Origin: SZUA-365 sp049663345
Lineage (GTDB): Bacteria > Bacteroidota > Ignavibacteria > SZUA-365
NCBI GenBank assembly: GCA_049663345.1
Contig: JBATDG010000085.1
Coordinates: 1-64,000, forward strand
Length of the DNA: 64,000 nt
Direction: 5' to 3'
The notes below the pieces were generated by a model. That model was not told the DNA's origin and made no database searches. It worked only from the letters and a program-made list of their open reading frames with translations. Both the position numbers and the translations under genes were made by a program. Below are positions 25,965 through 33,308 of this stretch, one piece after another. Within the stretch, counting starts at the first letter, position 1. Each line of letters starts with the position of its first letter.

Positions 25965-28911
25965 CGAAGAAAACACTGTCGAACAGATGGTTCTCGACAC
26001 GCTCTGCAGCAGCGTGACATCGCACATGGTTGCCGAAGAACTCGCCAGTTACGGCGGTGAGGTCAAGGGCTGGCGCTTTGTGCCCGCCGAGGAGTTGCCC
26101 CGCCAGCATTCCGATGTGCTGGTGGAGTCGATTGTGCGCGATGCCCTAATTCGCCTGAACCCGGAAATCAAGGCCCAGCCCGACCGCGCCGACGAGGTGC
26201 TTTACCGCCTACGGACCATTCCGCTCTCGGTGCAGAGCGAAGGACTGGTGCGGGCCAATGAATTGTTTGCTGAATGGCTGCGGGGCGAGAAGTCAATGCC
26301 CTTCGGTAAGAACGGTGAACACTCACAGGTGCGCCTGATCGACTTCGAGAACTTGAGCAACAACGATTACGTAGTCACCAGCCAGTGGGTCTACCCAGTC
26401 AAGGAAGGCGGCCGCCGTTTTGACATCGTGATGCTGGTCAACGGCGTCCCGCTGGTGATCGGCGAAGCCAAGACGCCGGTACGCCCTGCGGTAACCTGGG
26501 TGGACGGAGCCAGTGACATCCACAACGGGTACGAACAGAGCGTGCCACAGATGTTCGTGTCCAACGTCCTCTCTTTCGCCACAGAGGGCAAGTGCTATCG
26601 CTACGGCTCGGTGCGCATGCCCATCGATCTCTGGGGGCCATGGCACGTAGGCGAAGTCAAATCTGAGGGTACATTGGCGGACGTGCAGCGTTCCATCCTC
26701 TCCATGTTACGCCCGCATGTAGTGCTGGACATCCTGCAGAATTTCACACTGTTCGCCACCGACAAGAAACACCGACGCATCAAGATCATCTGCCGCTATC
26801 AGCAGTATGAGGGCACCAACTTGATGGTGGCCCGCGTGGTCATGGGATACCCCAAGAAGGGTCTGATCTGGCACTTCCAGGGCTCAGGCAAATCACTGCT
26901 GATGGTGTTTGCGGCACAAAAACTTCGGATGCACAGGACGCTGGGCAATCCCACGGTGATGATCGTGGTGGACCGCATCGACCTGGATACCCAGATCACC
27001 GCCACCTTCAATGCCGCGGATATTCCGAACATGATCGGAGCTGCAACCAGGCAGGAACTGCAAAGTCTGCTGGCGAGCGATACCCGCAAGATCATCATCA
27101 CAACCATCCACAAGTTCGGCGAGGCGGACGATCGACTTAACGAACGTTCGAATATCATCGTGATGGTTGATGAGGCGCACCGGACCCAGGAAGGCGATCT
27201 TGGGCGCCAGATGCGTAACGCGCTGCCGAATGCCTTTCTGTTTGGTCTGACCGGCACTCCGATCAACAAGCGGGACCGCAACACCTTCTGGGCATTCGGC
27301 GCGGACGAGGATGAGCAGGGCTACATGAGCCGTTACTCGTTCCAGGACTCCATCCGTGACAAAGCCACGCTACCGCTACATTTTGAAGCAGTAGACGTGA
27401 AGCTTCAAATCAACAAAGACGCCATTAACGAAGCGTATGCCCAGATTACTGATCGGTTGAGTGTTGAGGACCGCGACGATTTGGCGAAACGGGCAGCCAA
27501 GATGGCAGTGCTAATTAAAGCCCCGGCACGGGTGAACGCGATCTGCCAGCATATCGTCACGCATTTTCAGGGCAAGATTGAACCGAACGGTTTCAAAGCC
27601 CAAGTGGTGACTTTCGACAGGCAGTGCTGCGTGCTCTACAAGAAAGCCATGGACGAGCTGGTTGGACCGGAGGCCAGTGCTATCGTCATGCACACCCAGG
27701 GTGGTAAATCCGATGAATATGCGGAGTGGAAACTGGATAAGGATGAAGAGGAAAAGCTGCTTGATCGTTTTCGTGACCCGATTGACCCGCTTCAATTCCT
27801 CATAGTCACTTCCAAGCTCTTGACTGGATTCGATGCACCCATACTGCAGGTGATGTACCTCGACAAACCTATGAAGGACCATAACCTGTTGCAGGCCATC
27901 TGCCGTACCAACCGAGTCTTCACTGGGAAAACCCACGGTCTCATTGTCGATTATCTTGGTATCTTCGATGATGTGGCAACAGCCCTGGATTTCGATGAGA
28001 AAGCTGTGCAAAGGGTCATCACCAATCTTGCTGAACTCAAGAAGGAGCTGCCTGGCGTTGTGGCAACGTGTCTTGCATTCTTCCCTGGGGTGGACCGCAC
28101 CATAGGTGGTTACGAGGGGCTGATCGCTGCACAGGACTGTCTGCCAAATAACGAGACCCGGGATAAGTTCGCGGCGGAATACTCGATCCTCTCCCGTCTC
28201 TGGGAAGCACTCTCACCCGATCCCTGTCTCAGCCCTTATGAAAAGGACTACAAATGGCTCACGAAGGTGTATGAATCGGTGAAACCGCCGAGCGGCAACG
28301 GGAAACTGCTCTGGCACGCCCTGGGAGCAAAGACCATAGAATTGGTACATGAGAATGTGCATCTGGAAATGGTACGTGATGATCTGGATACTTTGGTGAT
28401 GGACGCCGAAGTGCTCGAAGGGATTCTCGATTCAAAAGACATTGAAAAAAAGTCTAAAGAAATCGAAATCAAACTCATAGCCCGTTTACGCAAGCACAAG
28501 GACAATCCTGAGTTCATAGCTTTGGGCGAACGCCTTGAAAGGTTGAAGGAACGACACGAACAGGGACTGCTTCACAGCATCGATTTCCTGAAGGAACTGC
28601 TGGTTCTAGCGAAAGAGGTCGTTCATGCCGAGAAACAGGTAGATCCTGTCGACGAACAGGCCAAGGCAAAAGCAGCGCTGACTGAACTGCTGGCGGAGGT
28701 CAGGAGTGGTGAAACCCCGGCGGTCGTTGAACGAATCGTCAATGACATCGACGAGATTGTTCGTCTTGTCCGATTCCCTGGTTGGCAAAACACCAAGGCC
28801 GGTGAACGAGAGGTCCAGAAAGCCCTGCGCAAAGTGGTCTACGTGAAGTACCAGGTCAAGGATCAGGATCTGTTCGACAAGTCATATGGATACATCCGGC
28901 AGTATTACTGA
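25957..28911 (+). CDS. hsdR: Type I restriction endonuclease subunit R
   Basis: The protein has 984 aa. The N-terminal nuclease domain has a PD-(D/E)xK set: Asp156 (RRFDIV), Glu170-x-Lys172 (GEAKTP). The translocase motor follows, with Walker A GSGKS (309-313), D405-E-A-H408 and a T-G-T-P motif. The C-terminal region (about 720-984) is helical and ends with a region for binding the methyltransferase. It cleaves unmethylated DNA after ATP-driven translocation. It is the last intact gene of the operon, and the frame looks undamaged. Confidence 0.95.
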   Translation: MFNEENTVEQMVLDTLCSSVTSHMVAEELASYGGEVKGWRFVPAEELPRQHSDVLVESIVRDALIRLNPEIKAQPDRADEVLYRLRTIPLSVQSEGLVRANELFAEWLRGEKSMPFGKNGEHSQVRLIDFENLSNNDYVVTSQWVYPVKEGGRRFDIVMLVNGVPLVIGEAKTPVRPAVTWVDGASDIHNGYEQSVPQMFVSNVLSFATEGKCYRYGSVRMPIDLWGPWHVGEVKSEGTLADVQRSILSMLRPHVVLDILQNFTLFATDKKHRRIKIICRYQQYEGTNLMVARVVMGYPKKGLIWHFQGSGKSLLMVFAAQKLRMHRTLGNPTVMIVVDRIDLDTQITATFNAADIPNMIGAATRQELQSLLASDTRKIIITTIHKFGEADDRLNERSNIIVMVDEAHRTQEGDLGRQMRNALPNAFLFGLTGTPINKRDRNTFWAFGADEDEQGYMSRYSFQDSIRDKATLPLHFEAVDVKLQINKDAINEAYAQITDRLSVEDRDDLAKRAAKMAVLIKAPARVNAICQHIVTHFQGKIEPNGFKAQVVTFDRQCCVLYKKAMDELVGPEASAIVMHTQGGKSDEYAEWKLDKDEEEKLLDRFRDPIDPLQFLIVTSKLLTGFDAPILQVMYLDKPMKDHNLLQAICRTNRVFTGKTHGLIVDYLGIFDDVATALDFDEKAVQRVITNLAELKKELPGVVATCLAFFPGVDRTIGGYEGLIAAQDCLPNNETRDKFAAEYSILSRLWEALSPDPCLSPYEKDYKWLTKVYESVKPPSGNGKLLWHALGAKTIELVHENVHLEMVRDDLDTLVMDAEVLEGILDSKDIEKKSKEIEIKLIARLRKHKDNPEFIALGERLERLKERHEQGLLHSIDFLKELLVLAKEVVHAEKQVDPVDEQAKAKAALTELLAEVRSGETPAVVERIVNDIDEIVRLVRFPGWQNTKAGEREVQKALRKVVYVKYQVKDQDLFDKSYGYIRQYY

Positions 28912-28918
28912 GGACCGA

Positions 28919-29178
28919 ATTGAATTCTCGCATCTGATCAATCTTCATCACGGCCGCTTCTGCACCAAATTCAAACCCGGCGATAAGCTCTTCTTCGAGT
29001 CCATCAAGGAAGATGCCGTGAGCAACAGCACTTTGCGCCAAGTAGCCCTCGTCAACACCGAAGAGGTTTGTGCTACGTCCTCAAGAAGAACCTGGACGAC
29101 CTCTTCATCGACCGCTTTGATCAAAACGAAAGAATCACCGGGCGCTTCCTGAACGAATCGGATTTCCGTGAGGTGTAA
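28919..29178 (+). pseudogene. Frameshifted remnant, probably an RM-type C-terminal segment
   Basis: One frame reads HLINLHHGRFC...LRQVALVNTEEV and then, after a one-base shift near 29068, another reads CYVLKKNLDDLFIDRFDQN, ending FLNESDFREV before TAA. Both parts look like real protein and resemble the end of an HsdR-type protein. It lies immediately after hsdR and is most simply the tail of an older restriction gene replaced by recombination. The assignment is tentative. Confidence 0.5.
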
Positions 29179-29310
29179 GGAAGTCCCTGTTGAAGGAAGT
29201 CAACACTAAAGTGCATGAAAATAATTCTTGAGACTCGGCACCTTCAGCTTGCGCTGCGCTATAAAATCACCGAATATTTCGATGGTTTCAATACATCCAT
29301 GGAGTGAACG

Positions 29311-29829
29311 ATGAGTACAGAGTTAATCACCTACGAACCAATTGACATCCCATTTAAGAAGCAGAAGAGTGGTAGTGCAAAAATAATAGAGAAAGTACAT
29401 GTAAAGGAGTTTTGGGAGAAGGTTGAAGCGAAGAGAATCTCAGATAAACAAGGCTGTTATATCTTTGCACTAAGAGCGTCAAAGGGATTCACAGCGTGGT
29501 ATATTGGGAGGGCAACGAAAAATTTTGAGCAGGAATGCTTCACGAGTCATAAGCTGGTCCACTACAACGGTGTACTGTTTGACGGAAGGAAGGGAACCCC
29601 TGTCATGTTCTTCATTGCGCCGAGTGGTGACAAAAAGAAGGTCTCAGCAAAGATTTGTGATGAGGTTGAGACCTTTCTGATCCAAGCAGCGTTGGTTCAG
29701 AATCCCGAAATTAGAAACCGACAGAAAACAAACATCCCGGATTGGACGATTGCCGGTGTTGTGAGGAGATCGAGAGGAGGAATATCAAAGAAGGCTAAGA
29801 ATTTCCGCACCATGCTGGGCTTGAAATAG
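29311..29829 (+). CDS. GIY-YIG-like nuclease domain protein
   Basis: The protein has 172 aa. GCYIFALRASKGFTAWYIGRA corresponds to the two-strand GIY-YIG core, followed by a basic helix and a later E in CDEVETFLI that could be the metal ligand. GIY-YIG enzymes cut DNA in repair, mobile elements and restriction. A strong terminator follows at 29886-29928, so it is a single-gene unit. The match is to the motif pattern only; it may be a non-catalytic homologue. Confidence 0.6.
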   Translation: MSTELITYEPIDIPFKKQKSGSAKIIEKVHVKEFWEKVEAKRISDKQGCYIFALRASKGFTAWYIGRATKNFEQECFTSHKLVHYNGVLFDGRKGTPVMFFIAPSGDKKKVSAKICDEVETFLIQAALVQNPEIRNRQKTNIPDWTIAGVVRRSRGGISKKAKNFRTMLGLK

Positions 29830-29885
29830 ATTCTTGTCGATTACGCCGAGCCTGAATACGTAGGATCGGGGCCCAAGGGTTCAGT

Positions 29886-29928
29886 ACAGAGAAACTCGCC
29901 AACAATCGATGCGCGTTTCTCTGTTTTT
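29886..29928 (+). terminator. Rho-independent terminator after GIY-YIG-like gene
   Basis: ACAGAGAAAC and GTTTCTCTGT form a perfect 10-bp stem with a 19-base loop, followed by a T-run. Confidence 0.85.
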
Positions 29929-29979
29929 GCTAGCTTGTTGTTATCCGACGAACTTCAAGTCGTTTATTTCTTGAAAAAA

Positions 29980-30438
29980 CTATTCAGGATTAATGATAAA
30001 TGATGGTAGTTGCATCAGAGGTAGGATTATCGGAGGGATGTCTGCTCTAATTGAAAGGCTGAAAACCTGTTCTCGTAAATATGGCAGCAACAACATCGGC
30101 GCATTTTCTTTCGCCCAGTGCTCGACCTTTTCTTGAGGGAACATATCAGTATCAACTTCAAAAAAACCGATTATCTCCACTCGGACGATAAAGGAGAGCA
30201 ATTTCAAATCCGCTTGTTCATCTGGCCCAAATCTGAGGCCAACTTGAATGGATTTGGTTTCGGCATTGTACGGAGAGTGCGCCGTGGCTAATGCCAGGGG
30301 TGGAGGAGGTTCCTCCTGAATGGCCTCTGGCGTAAGCGAAGTTAGATACTCCAATCTTCGAAGTGTAACATTCACAAGTTGAATAGGATGTTTTCGTTCA
30401 TCTTCAACTTGCAGCTCTAATACTTTTCGCCTACTCAT
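29980..30438 (-). CDS. SecB-like chaperone of toxin-antitoxin-chaperone module (CmdC-like)
   Basis: The protein has 152 aa. The SecB fold pattern is visible: beta strands with VGLRFG, then a conserved ENAPMLLLPYLREQVFSLS helix and PPIILPLMQLPSF, comparable to the 'LFPYARE...LPP' segment of SecB. In three-part toxin-antitoxin-chaperone systems such a chaperone protects an unstable antitoxin. The ATG overlaps the stop of the antitoxin gene by 4 bases. It is the last gene of the minus-strand trio. General export SecB is unlikely given the location. Confidence 0.8.
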   Translation of the reverse strand: MSRRKVLELQVEDERKHPIQLVNVTLRRLEYLTSLTPEAIQEEPPPPLALATAHSPYNAETKSIQVGLRFGPDEQADLKLLSFIVRVEIIGFFEVDTDMFPQEKVEHWAKENAPMLLLPYLREQVFSLSIRADIPPIILPLMQLPSFIINPE

Positions 30439-30803
30439 GCTGCTAATCCATAGTCATAATTTGCAGCAACCGGGAACTGTACGTACGAATCCATTCCTTC
30501 GTTTTCAAGTTCCGGAGGAGCTTCTCGGCGATTCAGGTAAGTTGCAGCTTGTAACCAAGAGACGCTAAAGGGTAAATCATCATCACCGATCAGTGTGAAC
30601 TCCGACAGATCATTCCATGAAACAGAAGACCTGCGAATGAAAATCTCGTCCCAGTTCTCTTCCGTGAAAGGCATCTGGGCTGTGGACCAAAATTCCATCA
30701 TTGATTCGCGTGCCTTACGCAGCTCTTGTTCGAACTGTTCAAAGGGAGTCTCTTCAATTCGCTTGAAGAACTCTTCCCATAGAATTTGCTTCTGCTTATT
30801 CAT
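30435..30803 (-). CDS. Antitoxin of toxin-antitoxin-chaperone module (CmdA-like)
   Basis: The protein has 122 aa, acidic, with no catalytic motif. The C-terminus ends in an aromatic, hydrophobic stretch (YVQFPVAANYDYGLAA) of the sort a SecB-like chaperone would recognise as an addiction tail. It is coupled by 4-base overlaps to the ADP-ribosyltransferase before it and the chaperone after it. The role is assigned mainly from position and size. Confidence 0.65.
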   Translation of the reverse strand: MNKQKQILWEEFFKRIEETPFEQFEQELRKARESMMEFWSTAQMPFTEENWDEIFIRRSSVSWNDLSEFTLIGDDDLPFSVSWLQAATYLNRREAPPELENEGMDSYVQFPVAANYDYGLAA

Positions 30804-31345
30804 GTCGCAGGGTATACCTTCCTAACATCTCGGATGTTTTTAAGAGTGAGCATACAGATCACGATCCGGCTATACCGGAACAACCTTGAACCAGGGTACA
30901 GAGTTTCTCTTTTCTCTGGGAGGTGAAGTGCACGGATTGAATCAAATCCTGGATTTGTTTGAACCAAGTATGCAATGACATCGGGCTCAGAAATCCTGTC
31001 TCGCTTTCCTACTCTATCATTCCGCATCTGCATGATCGTTTTTGCTCTTGCTATTTGATCTTGATCATCTGTGTTAAAGCAATCTATGCAAATGCCAAGG
31101 TCTAATTCCGCTTCCAAGACTCTTATATCCTCTTCAAGAATCTTCTTCTTATCACTTGCCCACCAAATAGCACAGTCAAGACAGTTGTCGTAAAAGTACA
31201 CACCCGGACCAAGATAGGCGTTTGTTCCACCCCGCTTTTCGAATCCATCGTTGAGGATGGTATCACAACTTTCGCGGTTAGTACCATGGTACGCCTTGGG
31301 AATGATTTGTGAATTCACCTGATCGGTTACTTCGTCATGCGACAT
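30800..31345 (-). CDS. ADP-ribosyltransferase-like toxin (CmdT-like)
   Basis: The protein has 181 aa. AYHGTNRESCDTILNDGF, then YLGPGVYFYDNCLDCAIWWA matches the PARP/ADP-ribosyltransferase NAD-binding pattern (H-G-T, then G-x-Y-F, then a hydrophobic W-A helix). In the known CmdTAC anti-phage system the toxin ADP-ribosylates mRNA, and gene order is toxin, antitoxin, SecB-like chaperone, as here. I use ATG 31345; a GTG directly upstream is possible. No strong Shine-Dalgarno is visible. The homology call is from pattern and synteny. Confidence 0.75.
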   Translation of the reverse strand: MSHDEVTDQVNSQIIPKAYHGTNRESCDTILNDGFEKRGGTNAYLGPGVYFYDNCLDCAIWWASDKKKILEEDIRVLEAELDLGICIDCFNTDDQDQIARAKTIMQMRNDRVGKRDRISEPDVIAYLVQTNPGFDSIRALHLPEKRETLYPGSRLFRYSRIVICMLTLKNIRDVRKVYPAT

Positions 31346-31566
31346 CACGGGTGCTTGTCAAAACTATCAGGGACTGAATTTAGTTCCAAATCGAAAGCTC
31401 AGAGTAAAATCGCACTGCAGAGTTATCTCTCAAAAGTAATGAAATAAACTCGGATAGAAAAGTGGGAATGGGGTTCACCACTACCTGGTTGACATTAGAC
31501 AGGCAACTCTCAACCACCTTATTCGGAACAAAGTGTTCAGCATTGCTAAATGAAACCACAACAATC

Positions 31567-31584
31567 TGTTACTTATTTGTTACT
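31567..31584 (+). promoter_or_regulatory. Putative integrase arm-type site, right end
   Basis: It is identical to 2740-2757 (TGTTACTTATTTGTTACT) and in the same orientation, 47 bases inside attR. The 31349-31629 region otherwise contains no gene. Confidence 0.6.
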
Positions 31585-31629
31585 TATACTCCAGATAAAC
31601 TCATTTAACATATTGTTATTATTGGACTT

Positions 31630-33000
31630 CTACCGATGAAAATACATCTTGTATTCAAACGGGTGCGGCATCGTGGCGATGGCTTCGACTTCCTCGCGCT
31701 TGGTCTTGATCCACTGGCTGATGAGGGATTGGGGGAAGACGCCGTCGCGCTGCAGCCATTCGTTGTCGCGCTCGAGAGCGTCCAGCGCTTCGGCGAGATC
31801 GCGGGGAAGGAACTGCAGGGACTTGTTGTCGAACAGGTTTTCATCAAACGGACCATACCCCTCTTCGCGCGGGTCGATCTTGTTGATGATGCCGTCGATT
31901 CCGGCCATGAGCATCGCTGCAAGCATCAGGTGGGGATTGGCGGTTGCGTCGGGGGGACGAAATTCCATCCGCGTCTCATGCTTGTCGTACACGTAGCGCG
32001 GAATGCGGATGCAGCTCGAACGGTTGGCCTGGCTGAAGGTCAGCGATACGGGCGCTTCGAAGCCGGGCACCAGTCGTTTGAAGCTGTTGGTCGACGGATT
32101 GGTGAAGGCCGCAAGCGCAGGGGCGTGCTTGAGCATTCCGCCGATGTAATACAATCCGAGTTCGCTGAAATTCGCGTACTCGCCCTCTTTGTAGAAGATG
32201 TTTTCGCCGCCCTTGGTGAGGAATTGATGCACATGCAATCCGCTCCCCGCCTGCTGATACATGGGCTTGGGCATGAAGGTGACTTCGAGTCCCTGCTCGG
32301 CTGCCTGGCTGAATAAAATGTACTTGGCCAGCGCGATGCTGTCAGCGCTCTGCAGCAGAGGCTGGAAAAGGAGTTCGATCTCCTGTTGACCGCGCTCGCC
32401 TACTTCGTGATGATGATATTTGACGGGAATGCCGGCCTGGTCGAGGAGACGGCAGGATTCGTCGCGGAAATCATCATAAAGGTCGAAAGGACTGCAAGCG
32501 TGATACGCATTCTGGAAAAATTCCTCCGCGTGATCGACCTTGTAATAGGAGGCCGAAGTGCGTGTGTCGAATTCCACATGTGAGAAAATGTAGTACTCGA
32601 GTTCGGGACCCCAATGCGTCTTATCGGCAATGCCGAGCTTGGTCAGTAGCTCCTCAGCATGACGGGCGACCCAGCGCACGTCCTGAGGAAAGTGCGACCG
32701 CTTCTCGTCCGTGAGAAAAACGTTGGTGAAGCAGGTCAGCGTCGGACGATCGCGAAACAGATCAATCTGCGCAGTCGACAGATCCGGCTTCTGCACCATG
32801 TCGCTGCTTTCCACTTTCGCGAAGCCGAAACTGGAACCGTCGAAACCGACGCCCTGCTCCATCAGGCAGTCAAGCGTTCCGTCGCGAACAGGAAGAGTAA
32901 TGTGATGAAGACGGCCGACCAGATCGATGGTTTTCAGGTCGATAAATTCGATGTGATGTTCTTTGATCAATTGAAGAATGTGGTCCATGTCAGCAGACAT
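31630..33000 (-). CDS. glnA: Glutamine synthetase
   Basis: The 456-aa protein makes glutamine from glutamate, ammonia and ATP in the cytoplasm. Family signatures are seen: VGFDGSSFGFAKVESSDM near residue 50, GSGLHVHQFL (ATP/metal site), NPSTNSFKRLVPGFEAPV and RSSCIRIPRY. AGGAG precedes the ATG. The 3' end is the island integration site, and its last 24 coding bases are duplicated at 2596-2620. No terminator is seen just downstream, because the original lies beyond the island at 2502-2537. It is divergent from lon. Confidence 0.97.
   Translation of the reverse strand: MSADMDHILQLIKEHHIEFIDLKTIDLVGRLHHITLPVRDGTLDCLMEQGVGFDGSSFGFAKVESSDMVQKPDLSTAQIDLFRDRPTLTCFTNVFLTDEKRSHFPQDVRWVARHAEELLTKLGIADKTHWGPELEYYIFSHVEFDTRTSASYYKVDHAEEFFQNAYHACSPFDLYDDFRDESCRLLDQAGIPVKYHHHEVGERGQQEIELLFQPLLQSADSIALAKYILFSQAAEQGLEVTFMPKPMYQQAGSGLHVHQFLTKGGENIFYKEGEYANFSELGLYYIGGMLKHAPALAAFTNPSTNSFKRLVPGFEAPVSLTFSQANRSSCIRIPRYVYDKHETRMEFRPPDATANPHLMLAAMLMAGIDGIINKIDPREEGYGPFDENLFDNKSLQFLPRDLAEALDALERDNEWLQRDGVFPQSLISQWIKTKREEVEAIATMPHPFEYKMYFHR
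31632..31656. other. attR: right attachment-site copy within glnA 3' end
   Basis: These 25 bases are shared exactly with 2596-2620. They encode the last eight residues of glutamine synthetase. The first base completes a TAG stop with two bases from the island, whereas the left copy is followed by TGA. Integration therefore kept the protein intact and changed its stop codon. Confidence 0.85.
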
Positions 33001-33257
33001 AAGGGCTCCTGAGTCTATTGGATATCAGCCCTCCGCCGATTGAGCGTAAGGGGTATTAAAGTATGAAAAGCCAGCCCGAATCCCAAATCACGAATTTACT
33101 TCAACCCAGGCGCTGAAAGACCGAAAACGGCGCGCTGGCGCGCGCCATCCCCACCCTGCAACGACGAGACGCGGCAGGGGGACGCTCACCTGCATTGTTT
33201 CTCGCTTCCCTGCATTCTATCTTGAATGTTCGCTGCAACCGCTTTCAGGTTCTGCGA

Positions 33258-33290
33258 AATTCGTAATTCTTAATTCGTAATTCCTAATTC
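33258..33290. repeat. 7-bp tandem repeat upstream of lon
   Basis: AATTC begins at 33258, 33265, 33272, 33279 and 33286, exactly 7 bases apart, in units AATTCnT. It ends about 19 bases before the lon ATG, within the divergent glnA-lon control region (33001-33308). Confidence 0.75.
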
Positions 33291-33308
33291 TTACCGATTC
33301 CAGCATCC

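Larger units (their letters stand above)
2596..31656. mobile_element. Integrated genomic island in the 3' end of glnA
   Basis: The bounds are a 25-bp perfect direct repeat (2596-2620 and 31632-31656). The right copy is the 3' end of glnA and the left copy lies 161 bases before a tyrosine integrase that points inward. Contents are integrase, RteC-like and excisionase-like proteins, a primase-helicase with iteron-like repeats, a type I restriction operon and a toxin-antitoxin-chaperone module. No conjugation or phage structural genes are recognisable, so it looks like a mobilisable or satellite-type element, or a defence island. Boundaries are seen directly; mobility today is inferred. Confidence 0.85.
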
